Positions 44,160 to 52,873 of a stretch of 64,000 nucleotides of DNA are shown here, piece after piece. The stretch's first letter is position 1, and each line of letters starts with the position of its first letter. This stretch comes from Rippkaea orientalis PCC 8801 (GTDB lineage: Bacteria > Cyanobacteriota > Cyanobacteriia > Cyanobacteriales > Microcystaceae). The stretch spans positions 2,822,097-2,886,096 of the forward strand of contig NC_011726.1 in NCBI RefSeq assembly GCF_000021805.1. Direction: 5' to 3'. The notes below the pieces were generated by a model that made no database searches, was not told the DNA's origin, and saw only the letters and a program-made list of their open reading frames with translations. The translations under genes and the position numbers were made by a program.

Positions 44160-45497
44160 ATGAATAGCCACAATCATCGAAATTCAACTATCATGACTCA
44201 ATCTCCTCATCTTCCCATACCCCCCTTACCCCTTCCTCCCATGCCTTCAAGGGCTTCCTTCGATGAGCCAGAAGATGATAATTTTTCTGAAGGAACCCAA
44301 TTTCTCCCTCTCCGTGAACCCCCAACCCTAGAAGATAGTCCAGCAGTCGCCTTAAATAAACCGCCCCTTCCCGTACCACCCCCATTGCCAAAAGCTCCTC
44401 CAATGCCACCTCCAAGAGCCTTTGGCCGTTCCCCAGGACAACCGAGCTTAGCCCAATTAGTCCGTCAAGCCTTTGATGAGGGGTTCTCCGATGTACACTT
44501 AGGCGTAGGAGAAGTACCCAGAATGCGCGATCGCGGCGAAATGCTCCCCCTAGAGTATCCAGAAACCGACGAAAACACCTTTATGAGTTGGTTACGCGAA
44601 ATTCTCAAAGAAGACGAAATCCAACGCTTTAAAAAAGAACTCGAATTCGATGGAGCAACTCAATACGAATTTGCCCGGGTTCGGATTAACGTTTTTGACA
44701 GTCTTCGAGGTTCAGGCATGGTACTGCGCTTAATTCCTCTGAAAATTTTAACCCTAGAAGAACTTCGCCTACCCCCCGTCTTTAAGGATATCTCCGATGC
44801 CCACAAAGGACTGGTCTTAGTCACAGGTCCAACAGGATCAGGAAAATCAACCACCTTGGCTGCAATGGTGGACTATATTAATAAAGAACACCCCAAACAT
44901 ATCATTACCATTGAAGATCCCATTGAATTTGTCCACCAAAGTCGCCGTTGTTTGATTAAGCAACGAGAAGTAGGCATCAATACCTTAAAATTTGATAATG
45001 CCTTAAAAGCTGCCCTACGGGAAGATCCAGACATCATTCTAGTGGGGGAAATGCGGGACAAAGAAACCGTCAATACTGCCCTCAAAGCAGCCCAAACCGG
45101 TCACTTAGTCATGGGAACCCTTCATACCAACAGTGCCGTGAAAACCCTAGAACGGATTCTCGGTTTATACAATGCAGAAGAACGGGAAGCCATGCGAGTG
45201 GCGATCGCGGAATCCCTAGTAGCGGTTATTGCTCAAGGGTTATGTCGTACCACCGATGGCAAACGGGCGGCCTATCACGATATTCTTGTTAACACTGAAA
45301 CCGTGAAAGACTATATTATCCAAGGTAAAAATGATGAAATCCTAGAATTGATGAAGGATGGAGAGTATGATGGCATGATTACGACCAATCAATCGCTGTT
45401 TAACCTCTATCAAGAAGGACGGATTACTGAAGAAGTTGCCCTCGAAAGAGCACCTATTCCTAATGAAATGGCTATGATGTTACGCGGTAGAATTTAA
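44160..45497 (+). CDS. pilT: PilT-type twitching/retraction ATPase (long cyanobacterial form)
   Basis: This 445-aa protein has a proline-rich tail of about 85 residues ('LPIPPLPLPPMPSRASFDEPEDD..'), then the PilT core: Walker A GPTGSGKST, Asp box 'IITIEDPIEFVH', Walker B 'DPDIILVGEMRD', His box 'TGHLVMGTLHTNSA'. The ATPase powers retraction of type IV pili at the inner membrane. Cyanobacteria usually have more than one PilT; the long N-terminal extension resembles PilT2 more than PilT1. I start at ATG 44160; ATG 44193 is an equally possible start. Confidence 0.88.
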   Translation: MNSHNHRNSTIMTQSPHLPIPPLPLPPMPSRASFDEPEDDNFSEGTQFLPLREPPTLEDSPAVALNKPPLPVPPPLPKAPPMPPPRAFGRSPGQPSLAQLVRQAFDEGFSDVHLGVGEVPRMRDRGEMLPLEYPETDENTFMSWLREILKEDEIQRFKKELEFDGATQYEFARVRINVFDSLRGSGMVLRLIPLKILTLEELRLPPVFKDISDAHKGLVLVTGPTGSGKSTTLAAMVDYINKEHPKHIITIEDPIEFVHQSRRCLIKQREVGINTLKFDNALKAALREDPDIILVGEMRDKETVNTALKAAQTGHLVMGTLHTNSAVKTLERILGLYNAEEREAMRVAIAESLVAVIAQGLCRTTDGKRAAYHDILVNTETVKDYIIQGKNDEILELMKDGEYDGMITTNQSLFNLYQEGRITEEVALERAPIPNEMAMMLRGRI

Positions 45498-45591
45498 AGA
45501 ATAATGGATAATTAACCTTATTCTCGTTTAATAGTGAATAATGAATAGTTAACAACTATCAACAATTGACAATCAACTATTAACTATTAAC

Positions 45592-46335
45592 ATGGTTTTA
45601 CCAGAAATATTCAAAGGAATTGCCCTGTTTACTCCTGGGGGGGATCTGGTATATTGCTATGATCGCCGCAAACAACTCCACTGGCACTCGCATTTATGTG
45701 TTGCCCTACAAGAGTTATTACATTTACCAGAACCCCCCCATTTTTTGATCCCTGGTTATACAGCCACCGTTGATCGCTGGTTTTGTGCCAACGAAAAACA
45801 AGTTAAAACCTTAGCCGAACTCTATCCCCCCTTAAAACGCTATCAACCCTTACTCAATGCGGTGTTTGAGGTTGAAGATCTTCTTTGGCAAACCGCAGAC
45901 TGGATAGAAGAAGCTTGTAACCCCATTATCCTCGAAACCTATCGCGCGGAATTTCCTCAACTGTGGGAAAACCATGATCTCATTGTCTGTTTATCGGGCG
46001 ATCGCCCCCAAGAACCCTTAACGGGACTTTTGTGGACTCCCACCAATGAAACAGAAACCCCCGAAACCCATCAGGGATACATTCTGCGCCTGTTTGTGGC
46101 AGGGAATAGTGCAACAACCAAACAAACCTTACAAACCATTCATCAGTTACTCGAACAAGAACTGCAACATCCCTATACCCTAAAACTGGTAGATATTTCT
46201 AAGCACCCCGAAGAAGCAGAAATTCATCAAGTTTCAGCAACTCCTAGCTTAGTGCGAGTCTGGCCAAAACCTGTACGCCGTATCGTTGGGGAGTTAGAAG
46301 ACTTACCCAGGGTTTTACAATTAATTACCACCTAG
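45592..46335 (+). CDS. Protein with C-terminal KaiB-like domain
   Basis: This 247-aa protein has a C-terminal part (about residues 165-245) that follows KaiB: 'YILRLFVAGNSATTKQTLQTIHQLLEQELQHPYTLKLVDISKHPEEAEIHQVSATPSLVRVWP'-like order, i.e. the thioredoxin-like KaiB fold with the 'LRLFVAG.. T..T' start and 'ISATPTLV' end. The first 165 residues are a separate domain that I do not recognise ('GDLVYCYDRRKQLHWHSHLCVALQELL'). KaiB-like domains also occur at the front of SasA. It lies after the PilT gene. Whether it interacts with the clock is unknown. Confidence 0.7.
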   Translation: MVLPEIFKGIALFTPGGDLVYCYDRRKQLHWHSHLCVALQELLHLPEPPHFLIPGYTATVDRWFCANEKQVKTLAELYPPLKRYQPLLNAVFEVEDLLWQTADWIEEACNPIILETYRAEFPQLWENHDLIVCLSGDRPQEPLTGLLWTPTNETETPETHQGYILRLFVAGNSATTKQTLQTIHQLLEQELQHPYTLKLVDISKHPEEAEIHQVSATPSLVRVWPKPVRRIVGELEDLPRVLQLITT

Positions 46336-46594
46336 TGGGGGAGAGAGGAAAGGGGAGGATGTTAATCATGATCTAACTCCGAACTCGGAACTCAGTGTAG
46401 GGTGTAGGAGGCGGGGAAAAATTAGAACACAACCTACTAATGTTCTGCCAACAAAAGCTTATTGAGTTCTAACTATTGTTATTTAACGTCGAGGGAAGTT
46501 TGAGTATCCGATTAGATTTTCACTACACTCCACACCCCACCCCCTGTCTACACTTTAACCTCCTTGTTACCCTGTCAGGTTCCTAACTCCTGCC
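46336..46594. other. Intergenic region made mostly of the genomic repeat
   Basis: No gene. The region is occupied from 46395 to 46582 by repeat copy B. Confidence 0.75.
46395..46582 (-). repeat. Interspersed non-coding repeat, copy B
   Basis: Read on the minus strand: CCTGACAGGGTAACAAGG, GGTTAAAGTGTAGACAGGG, 'AAAATCTAATCGGATACTC', 'CGACGTTAAATAACA', 'AAGCTTTTGTTGGCA', 'TTTTTCCCCGCCTCCTACA'. It matches copy A in order and, by eye, about 80% of bases. It lacks the 88-bp insertion and shows a single TATTTAA (46480-46486) at that place. Confidence 0.85.
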
Positions 46595-46912
46595 TCAAGG
46601 TTGAGGAAACTGCTGAGTATAGACTTCCTCTTCTTTTTCCGTTTCAATAATCAGGTTAGAACGGGGATAGGAAACGCATAACAAAGCATAGCCCTTTGTT
46701 TGGAGTTCAGGAGAGATTCCCATCCCATCACTTTGATCGACGGTTCCCTCTAATAGTTGGGCTGCACAGGTAGTACAGACTCCGGCATTACAAGAAGAGG
46801 GTAATTCTAGTCCCGCTTTGTCGGCAACCTCAAGAATCTTTTGATCTTCGGCAACTTCAATGGTGTGGGTTGTTCCTTGATGATGAATTTCAACGGTGTA
46901 AATCTGAGTCAT
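46595..46912 (-). CDS. Plant-type [2Fe-2S] ferredoxin
   Basis: This 105-aa protein carries the cluster motif C-N-A-G-V-C-T-T-C (CxxxxCxxC) and the fourth Cys in 'YALLCVSYP', the standard plant-type arrangement. 'IEVAEDQKILEVADKAGLELPSSC' matches the front of the fold. It is an electron carrier, soluble; the extra C-terminal 'EKEEEVYTQQFPQP' tail sets it apart from the main PetF. The partner is unknown. Confidence 0.9.
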   Translation of the reverse strand: MTQIYTVEIHHQGTTHTIEVAEDQKILEVADKAGLELPSSCNAGVCTTCAAQLLEGTVDQSDGMGISPELQTKGYALLCVSYPRSNLIIETEKEEEVYTQQFPQP

Positions 46913-47092
46913 AAATCTTAACTTAATGCGTTCCTCGATCTAATGTATCGTTTCTAGTGGACTTAGGGACTATTGTTAAGAAACGTAGCTAAATTTAAAG
47001 CTTAATTGCAATTTGGCTTCTTCTTCATTGCTTCACCAAACTAGGGTGTTACTCTGTTGAGAACGTTAAATTTTTTAGACCTAGTTGATTGT

Positions 47093-47269
47093 ATGTATAA
47101 CAAAAATACCGATAAAGACTTAGTAGGGGCTGCCTTAACAGCCGGTTTGGGAGCAGGAATTGTCACCTCCTTTGCCGTCGCACAGGGACAACATCCGATG
47201 ATGGCGTTAGGGATTACAGCGATCGCGGCTTTGTGTGGCGTTATTTGTCATCAGTTAGACTTAATCTAA
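47093..47269 (+). CDS. Small membrane protein, 58 aa
   Basis: This 58-aa protein has two membrane helices ('LVGAALTAGLGAGIVTSFAVA', 'MALGITAIAALCGVICHQL'), separated by a short GQHP turn. I start it at ATG 47093; a TTG at 47057 is also in frame. The family looks cyanobacterial, function unknown. Confidence 0.55.
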   Translation: MYNKNTDKDLVGAALTAGLGAGIVTSFAVAQGQHPMMALGITAIAALCGVICHQLDLI

Positions 47270-47299
47270 AATTGATTATAATTGGGATTCTTCTGTTAT

Positions 47300-47327
47300 G
47301 TAGGAGCGAATAGCCGTTCGCCCCTAC
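47300..47327. repeat. GTAGGGGCGAA-type hairpin
   Basis: GTAGGAGCGAA (47300-47310) and TTCGCCCCTAC (47317-47327) pair with one mismatch. It belongs to the same loose family as the hairpins at 20.1, 25.6 and 37.0 kb. Confidence 0.6.
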
Positions 47328-47381
47328 AACGGCCATTGTGTAGCCCTGACAGTTAATTTTAGCTTTGTCCCACGACATTAT

Positions 47382-48542
47382 ATGAAATATGCTCTGGTTC
47401 ATGAATGGTTAACCCCTAAAGCAACAGGGGGGTCAGAATTAGTGGTAGAAGAGATTTTACGGCACGTCAAAGCCGATGTCTATGCCCTGATTGATTTTGA
47501 ATCCACCAATCCCCAGAGCTATCTTTACGGGCGTTCCATTGAGACGACTTTCTTACAACATTTTCCCGGGGCGCGTAATGGCGTTCAAAAATACTTACCC
47601 TTGCTGCCCATTGCCATAGAACAGTTAGACCTACGCGACTATGAGGTGATTCTCTCCTCTTCCCATGCAGTAGCTAAAGGGGTTTTAACCAATCCCCATC
47701 AACTTCACGTCTGCTACTGTCACACCCCAATGCGCTACGCCTGGGACTTAACCTTTGATTATTTAAACAATTCTCGTGCTGGCCGAGGAATCCCCGGAAT
47801 TTTAACCCGTTATCTCCTACACCGTTTACGCCAATGGGATGTCATTTCAGCCAATCGGGTTGATTATTTTATCGCCAATTCCCACCATACAGCCCGTCGG
47901 ATCTGGCGTTGCTACCGTCGTGAGGCTAAAGTGATTTATCCCCCCGTTAACCTGGAACGGTTTGTCTTTACCCCAGCCAAAGAAGATTTTTATCTGTGTG
48001 TGTCTCGCTTGGTGAGTTATAAAAAAATTTCGCTAATCGTGCGAGCATTCAATCAATTAGGTTATCCTTTAGTTATCATCGGCGATGGTCCTGATCTGCC
48101 CTTAATTCGTCAATTGGCTCAGTCCAATATTCAAGTGTTGGGCACACAGCCCGATCAGGTAGTCGAGCAATACATGACTAAGGCAAAAGCCTTTGTCTAT
48201 GCAGCTTGCGAAGACTTCGGCATCGCTTTGGTGGAAGCTCAAGCTTGTGGAACCCCAGTCATTGCTTATGGAGGAGGTGGTGCACTAGAAACAGTACTAG
48301 ATATTCGTCAACATCCAGAGAAGGGGACAGGACTCTTTTTTTCTGCCCAGACTTCAGAAAATCTGGTGAAAACCGTTGAAACTTTTCAAGAGTTTCAGCA
48401 TCTGATCAGATCAGATAGCTGCCGTCAACAGGCAGCGAAATTTACTCCAAAAATCTTTGAAACGTCTTATTTGACTTTCTTAGAGGATTGTTGGCAGGAC
48501 TTTCAACAAAAAAGTTCGGCAAAAAATTTCCGGTTTTTGTGA
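47382..48542 (+). CDS. Glycosyltransferase family 4-type
   Basis: This 386-aa GT-B transferase has a Rossmann start, a central 'HVCYCHTPMRYAWDLTFDYL' block, then 'KVIYPPVNLERFVF', and the nucleotide-sugar site 'CEDFGIALVEAQACGTPVIAYGGGGALETV' (about 280-310, with the E-x7-E pattern). It transfers a sugar from a nucleotide donor to a glycan or lipid carrier. It is followed 75 bp later by a polyprenyl-phosphate sugar transferase, so the pair probably works in extracellular polysaccharide synthesis. Confidence 0.9.
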   Translation: MKYALVHEWLTPKATGGSELVVEEILRHVKADVYALIDFESTNPQSYLYGRSIETTFLQHFPGARNGVQKYLPLLPIAIEQLDLRDYEVILSSSHAVAKGVLTNPHQLHVCYCHTPMRYAWDLTFDYLNNSRAGRGIPGILTRYLLHRLRQWDVISANRVDYFIANSHHTARRIWRCYRREAKVIYPPVNLERFVFTPAKEDFYLCVSRLVSYKKISLIVRAFNQLGYPLVIIGDGPDLPLIRQLAQSNIQVLGTQPDQVVEQYMTKAKAFVYAACEDFGIALVEAQACGTPVIAYGGGGALETVLDIRQHPEKGTGLFFSAQTSENLVKTVETFQEFQHLIRSDSCRQQAAKFTPKIFETSYLTFLEDCWQDFQQKSSAKNFRFL

Positions 48543-48617
48543 CCAGAATTGCTCCAATTTGGCGCGTCTGGCTTTATGATCGGAATTGTGTGGTGTGATG
48601 TGATGTGAAGGAGTAAG

Positions 48618-49352
48618 ATGACTGCTAATAGCCAATTTATCTCGGTCAAAGCCTTACAAGCTTTGATGAGACGGGGATTACCTCCCTCGTTATCTCAAAG
48701 AAGATATCAAAGGTCATGGTCACAGACTTTATTAGATGGGGATGTTGCCAAGCGAGGCTTTGATATTGTCTTTTCTCTGTTAGTTTTGATCGTTTTTTCG
48801 CCGCTTTATCTGGTTTTAGCCCTGTTAATCGCGGTTAGTTCCCCTGGTCCAATTTTCTATACCCAAGAAAGGGTCGGCAAAAATTTCAAAAAATTCGGCT
48901 GTATTAAGTTCCGAACGATGGTTCAGAATGCCGATGAAGTCTTAGAATTGCTCATGGCTAATTCCCCGCAAATGCGCGCTGAGTTTGAAGATAATTTTAA
49001 ACTGAGGGATGACCCGCGAATTACTTGGATTGGTAAGTTTTTGCGCTTAACGAGTCTTGATGAATTTCCCCAATTCTGGAACGTTCTGATGGGAGATATG
49101 AGCGTAGTAGGACCTAGACCTTTAGTTCCTGAAGAACTCTGTAAATACGGTAATCGTATCGGAAAGGTTTTGACAATTCGGCCTGGAATTACGGGTTTAT
49201 GGCAGGTTTCAGGACGCAATGATATTCCCTATCCCCAACGAGTCCAGATCGATGTTTATTACGTTAACAATCGTAACTGGTTGATGGATATTTGGGTCAT
49301 TTTTAAAACCATTGGAGTGGTCATCTTTCCGAAAAATAATGGAGCTTATTAA
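48618..49352 (+). CDS. Polyprenyl-phosphate sugar-1-phosphate transferase (WbaP/ExoY-like)
   Basis: This 244-aa protein has the bacterial sugar transferase domain. It has one N-terminal helix (about 52-75), then 'ERVGKNFKKFGCIKFRTMV', 'FLRLTSLDEFPQFWNVLMGDMSVVGPRPLVPEELCKYG' (D-E catalytic pair) and 'RPGITGLWQVSGR'. It loads the first sugar onto undecaprenyl phosphate and starts repeat-unit building. A short N-terminal extension of about 35 residues is basic. The AAGGAG before ATG is good. Confidence 0.92.
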   Translation: MTANSQFISVKALQALMRRGLPPSLSQRRYQRSWSQTLLDGDVAKRGFDIVFSLLVLIVFSPLYLVLALLIAVSSPGPIFYTQERVGKNFKKFGCIKFRTMVQNADEVLELLMANSPQMRAEFEDNFKLRDDPRITWIGKFLRLTSLDEFPQFWNVLMGDMSVVGPRPLVPEELCKYGNRIGKVLTIRPGITGLWQVSGRNDIPYPQRVQIDVYYVNNRNWLMDIWVIFKTIGVVIFPKNNGAY

Positions 49353-49504
49353 TCGATTGAAATAGCACTTTCTGACGATAACAGTTTCTTGATGAATTGA
49401 AGATTTTCTTAATAACTTCCTTAGACTTCTATAGTTTAAGGAAGTTATTTTTGAAAAAGATTATTATCGAAAAGATTGATTAGAAATACGATCAAAATAA
49501 TCAT

Positions 49505-49545
49505 TGCCTTGCGAAAACACATTTAAATTGCGTTTTCGCAAGGCA
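49505..49545. repeat. Perfect 14-bp inverted repeat with 13-base loop
   Basis: The arms are exact, which is rare by chance. There is no T-run on either side, so a simple terminator is not shown. It may be a protein-binding site, a mobile-element end or a small folded RNA. Confidence 0.7.
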
Positions 49546-49620
49546 GTAGGCAACAATCGACTAGAATACACTTGATGAGATTTGCCTAATATTATAGTTA
49601 ACAATTTAATTTTAGCTTCA

Positions 49621-49645
49621 TCAAGGTGAGCATTGCCCACCTTGA
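49621..49645. repeat. GGTGGGCATTGCCCACC-type hairpin, copy 3
   Basis: TCAAGGTGAGC-att-GCCCACCTTGA, 10 of 11 bases paired. It lies just after the end of the minus-strand repeat-protein gene and could serve as its terminator. Confidence 0.6.
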
Positions 49646-49667
49646 CTGAATGAAAAACTTAATAAAA

Positions 49668-49988
49668 TCAATTATCTCTAGACCAAGAGCGAGTTCTGGT
49701 CATGGAATTACCTTCTGCATCGGTACGACTCTCAGAGCGACTAAACCCATCATCGCCGCGAGAACGAGTTCTGGTTACAGAATTACCCTCGGCATTGGTG
49801 CGAGTCCGAGAACGACTAAACCCGTCATCACCACGATAGCGAGTTTTGGTTACAGAATCGCCATTTGAATTAGTCCAAGTTACAGATCTTTCACCAGCCC
49901 ATGCCGTTGATGTAGTAACTGTACACAATAAAAGGCCAGTAGTCAGAACCATTGATGAAAAACCAGAAAATAATTTGGAATTTAGCAT
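49668..49988 (-). CDS. Secreted Arg/Ser/Thr-rich repeat protein
   Basis: This 106-aa protein has a signal peptide ending near A-W-A-G (about residue 31), then tandem repeats of 25 residues: 'TNSNGDSVTKTRYRGDDGFSRSRTR', 'TNAEGNSVTRTRSRGDDGFSRSESR', then 'TDAEGNSMTRTRSWSRDN'. The repeats are polar and rich in Arg, Asp and Ser. I do not recognise it; it may be an exported charged filament or surface protein. Confidence 0.65.
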   Translation of the reverse strand: MLNSKLFSGFSSMVLTTGLLLCTVTTSTAWAGERSVTWTNSNGDSVTKTRYRGDDGFSRSRTRTNAEGNSVTRTRSRGDDGFSRSESRTDAEGNSMTRTRSWSRDN

Positions 49989-50195
49989 AACACCCTCACG
50001 TTTTGTGAACTAACTTTATTTAAGTTACATTCTTAGTCTAGATAAATTATCTAGCGATGTCAGTCCCCTAAAAAGTCGAATTTAGCAGATTAATCACATG
50101 GAAAAAAGTGGAAAGAGACTAGAAACTTAGGACAAACCAGAAGTTAATCATCCTAGAATTCTTGATATTTATCGCTCTACACTTGCCCCGGTTAT

Positions 50196-50888
50196 CTAAA
50201 TCCGTTGTAGTAAACTAAGACCGTGGGTATCAGTTCCACAGGTTGTAAATAACCCATAAATCTTGCTTAAAGCTGAGACTTGTTCAGTCTGTTTGGGACT
50301 CGATTCCCAGGGTTTAGGATTACCATAGGCATAATAAGTTTCTACTCCATCAATGCCCAAATCAGCAGCCCCATGAATCAAGTCAGCCGCCGGGCGATTA
50401 TAACGGACAGGATGGGCTAATACCGCTAATCCGCCTGCTTGATGAAACGCTTTAATCACTTGACTCGCTTGGGCTAAATAGCCTTGAGGGGATTCTCCTT
50501 GAAGATAGGGTTGCATCTGGGGATGTTCTGGGTTAAAACCATAACCCAGTAGGTGCACTTCAGTATCAAGTAAATGAGCCGTAATTTCAATCCCCGTCCA
50601 AAGGAGCGGGAGAGGATGGCGAGGGTACGATTGCCGAATTTCCTCAAGCCAACTTTGGGCAATTTGATAGCCATTAATCGAGTGATGGTCAGTAATAGCT
50701 AAACCCTTAAGACCAATAGCGATCGCTTGTTCAATCAAAGACTTAGGGCGTAATTGTCCATCAGAACAAGTGGTGTGCATATGGAAATTATAGTGATAGG
50801 GGCAACTTTCGGGGTGGAGAGTCTGCCAAACTTCCTTAAGTGCCTCGATGTTTTGGGCTTCGGGCTGAGTTGACGTTGGTACAACCAT
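50196..50888 (-). CDS. PHP-domain phosphoesterase
   Basis: This 230-aa protein has the PHP pattern: 'YHYNFHMHTTCSDGQLRP' (motif I HxH), 'GLKGLAITDHHSINGY' (DH), 'AVLAHPVRYNRP' (H), and 'TTCGTDTHG' (DxH). These bind three metals and hydrolyse phosphate esters. The arrangement resembles the RNase AM/YciV group that cuts 3',5'-nucleoside bisphosphates or short RNAs, but the sequence is from memory. I start it at ATG 50888; the upstream TTG adds a stretch with no family similarity. Confidence 0.8.
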   Translation of the reverse strand: MVVPTSTQPEAQNIEALKEVWQTLHPESCPYHYNFHMHTTCSDGQLRPKSLIEQAIAIGLKGLAITDHHSINGYQIAQSWLEEIRQSYPRHPLPLLWTGIEITAHLLDTEVHLLGYGFNPEHPQMQPYLQGESPQGYLAQASQVIKAFHQAGGLAVLAHPVRYNRPAADLIHGAADLGIDGVETYYAYGNPKPWESSPKQTEQVSALSKIYGLFTTCGTDTHGLSLLQRI

Positions 50889-51204
50889 TGCAGCAGTGCC
50901 GTAACAAAAAAAATATTGCAAATTGTTACATCTAGGATAACAACTCTCAGACTAAAGCGGTGCAGCCAGTGTAGTAGTTTACATCGGTTTGTCATCCTCC
51001 TGTACTGGGTTCGTTTTCTCAAGGAAATGTTAAAAAGTGTTAAGCAAATACAGCGAAGGTGAACACAATGCCTCAGAATAATTGGGTCAGGTTGCTAGGC
51101 CAGATACTTTTTTAAGGAAAAGACATCTATAAAAGTGACCCTGATTGATATAAAATCTGTTGCATAAGCAGGATCTAAATTTCTTTTTTGGGAGGAATCC
51201 ATCA
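50889..51204. promoter_or_regulatory. apc operon 5' region
   Basis: These 316 bp upstream of apcA hold TATA-like hexamers (TATAAAA about 51130) and GGAGG at 51190. Phycobilisome core operons have strong promoters and long leaders in cyanobacteria; the exact start site cannot be read. No other gene was found. Confidence 0.5.
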
Positions 51205-51690
51205 ATGAGTATCGTCACGAAATCAATCGTGAATGCTGATGCGGAAGCCCGCTACCTCAGCCCCGGCGAACTTGATAGAATTAAAGCCTTTGTTACCGGT
51301 GGTGCCGCTCGTCTGCGTATTGCAGAAACCTTAACCGGTGCCCGCGAAACGATTGTTAAGCAAGCTGGTGATGCCTTATTCCAAAAGCGTCCTGACATCG
51401 TTTCTCCTGGTGGAAATGCCTACGGTGAAGAAATGACCGCTACCTGTCTGCGGGATATGGATTACTATCTACGCCTAATCACCTACGGAGTCGTTTCTGG
51501 TGATGTTACCCCCATCGAAGAAATTGGTTTAGTCGGTGTACGGGAAATGTACAAGTCTTTAGGAACTGATGTCGGTGCTGTTGCTCAAAGCATCCGTGAA
51601 ATGAAAGCAGTAGCCACCGGAATGATGTCTGCTGATGATGCGGCTGAAGCTGGTCAATACTTCGATTATGTCATCGGTGCCATGCAGTAG
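51205..51690 (+). CDS. apcA: Allophycocyanin alpha subunit
   Basis: This 161-aa protein has the phycobiliprotein globin-like fold. The bilin-binding Cys is in '[14 protein letters not shown]' (about 81). Start '[27 protein letters not shown]' is the standard ApcA start. With ApcB it forms the trimers of the phycobilisome core that pass light energy to the photosystems. A GGAGG lies before ATG 51205. It is the first gene of the apcABC operon; the upstream in-frame stretch to 51160 is not part of the protein. Confidence 0.97.
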   Translation: MSIVTKSIVNADAEARYLSPGELDRIKAFVTGGAARLRIAETLTGARETIVKQAGDALFQKRPDIVSPGGNAYGEEMTATCLRDMDYYLRLITYGVVSGDVTPIEEIGLVGVREMYKSLGTDVGAVAQSIREMKAVATGMMSADDAAEAGQYFDYVIGAMQ

Positions 51691-51781
51691 AACGAGTTTT
51701 TTGATGAACTCGTTTAACCCAAGGTTAACCCCTCAATTCGTAAGACGTTTGAAGACTAAGCAAGATTAAGGAATCACAACT

Positions 51782-52267
51782 ATGCAAGACGCAATTACCT
51801 CTGTAATCAATTCCTCTGATGTCCAAGGGAAGTACCTTGATGGTTCTGCCATGGACAAGCTGAAAAACTACTTCGCCAGTGGTGAACTCCGTGTTCGCGC
51901 TGCTAGTGTTATCAGCGCTAATGCTGCTGACATCGTTAAAGGTGCTGTTGCTAAATCTTTATTGTACTCTGATGTCACCCGTCCCGGTGGCAATATGTAC
52001 ACCACCCGTCGCTATGCTGCTTGTATCCGCGACTTAGACTACTATCTCCGCTATGCTACCTATGCTATGTTAGCTGGCGATCCTTCCATCCTTGACGAGC
52101 GCGTTCTCAATGGATTAAAAGAAACCTACAATTCTTTAGGTGTACCTATCTCCAACACCGTTCAAGCCATCCAAGCGATGAAAGAAGTCACCGCTAGTTT
52201 GGTGGGTGCCGACGCTGGAAAAGAAATGGGTGTCTATTTCGACTACATTTGCTCTGGCTTAAGCTAG
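51782..52267 (+). CDS. apcB: Allophycocyanin beta subunit
   Basis: This 161-aa partner of ApcA starts '[20 protein letters not shown]'. The bilin Cys is in '[19 protein letters not shown]' (about 81); the methylated Asn found in the family would lie in 'GGNMYTTRR'. It is 90 bp after apcA in the same operon, typical of the family. Its composition is richer in optimal codons than the rest of the window. Confidence 0.97.
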   Translation: MQDAITSVINSSDVQGKYLDGSAMDKLKNYFASGELRVRAASVISANAADIVKGAVAKSLLYSDVTRPGGNMYTTRRYAACIRDLDYYLRYATYAMLAGDPSILDERVLNGLKETYNSLGVPISNTVQAIQAMKEVTASLVGADAGKEMGVYFDYICSGLS

Positions 52268-52502
52268 AACGGCTAATGGTGGCGATCGACTAAAGATTGT
52301 CCATTAGAGGTTCGGGAAGTCTAGAGTGAGTGCTAGGTGGTTAAAGGCTTAATCTTTAGGTTAAAGATGGGTTTTGACGAACTAGTATTGACTCCTGACT
52401 CCCGACCTTTGCTATATCTACACTGGGATTAATCTCAAGCGATTGGTTACTCGAAAGCCTTGCTTTTTAAAATTTTTCGACTAATTTTAGGAGAATCTCC
52501 CC
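52268..52502. promoter_or_regulatory. apcB-apcC spacer with hairpins
   Basis: The 235-bp gap has stems CTAATGG/CCATTAG (52273-52279 and 52301-52307) and ATCTTTA-ggt-TAAAGAT (52352-52368). Hairpins between apcB and apcC may set the ratio of linker to core subunits; that role is inferred. Confidence 0.5.
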
Positions 52503-52706
52503 ATGCGGATGTTTAAAGTCACCGCTTGTGTCCCTAGCCAAACTCGGATTCGGACTCAGCGCGAATTACAGAATACTTACTTTACCAAATTAGTTCCCTA
52601 CGATAACTGGTTTCGGGAACAACAGCGCATTATGAAAATGGGCGGTAAAATCGTTAAAGTCCAATTAGCAACCGGTAAACCAGGAACCAATACTGGTCTT
52701 TTATAA
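52503..52706 (+). CDS. apcC: Phycobilisome core linker polypeptide Lc7.8
   Basis: This 67-aa protein has the CpcD-like linker fold: 'MRMFKVTACVPSQTRIRTQRELQNTYFTKLVPYDNWFREQQRI'-type order. It caps allophycocyanin trimers in the core. An AGGAG precedes the ATG. It is last in the apcABC operon. Confidence 0.96.
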   Translation: MRMFKVTACVPSQTRIRTQRELQNTYFTKLVPYDNWFREQQRIMKMGGKIVKVQLATGKPGTNTGLL

Positions 52707-52712
52707 TGAGTC

Positions 52713-52741
52713 AATAGTTGATAGTTGATAGTTGATAGTTC
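52713..52741. repeat. Short tandem repeat GATAGTT
   Basis: GATAGTT is repeated about four times in a row after apcC, and the same motif appears inverted further on (TATCAACTATG). Short tandem repeats of this kind are common in cyanobacterial intergenic DNA. A similar run lies at 45.53-45.59 kb. Confidence 0.7.
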
Positions 52742-52873
52742 ATGGTGAATTGATTAATTTTCTGCGGATTATTAACCTTCAATTATCAACTATGTCCTTA
52801 GAAGAGAAGTTAAACTGAACTCAGGTTAGAATAAGCTAAGCAGGATTTTCAGTTGGCATCCTTCAGGTAACTC

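Larger units (their letters stand above)
49353..49667. promoter_or_regulatory. Intergenic region with a perfect 14-bp inverted repeat
   Basis: The 315 bp between convergent genes hold TGCCTTGCGAAAAC (49505-49518) and GTTTTCGCAAGGCA (49532-49545), a perfect inverted repeat with a 13-base AT-rich loop, and a third copy of the GGTGxGCATTGCCCACC hairpin (49621-49645). No gene is seen. Confidence 0.6.
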
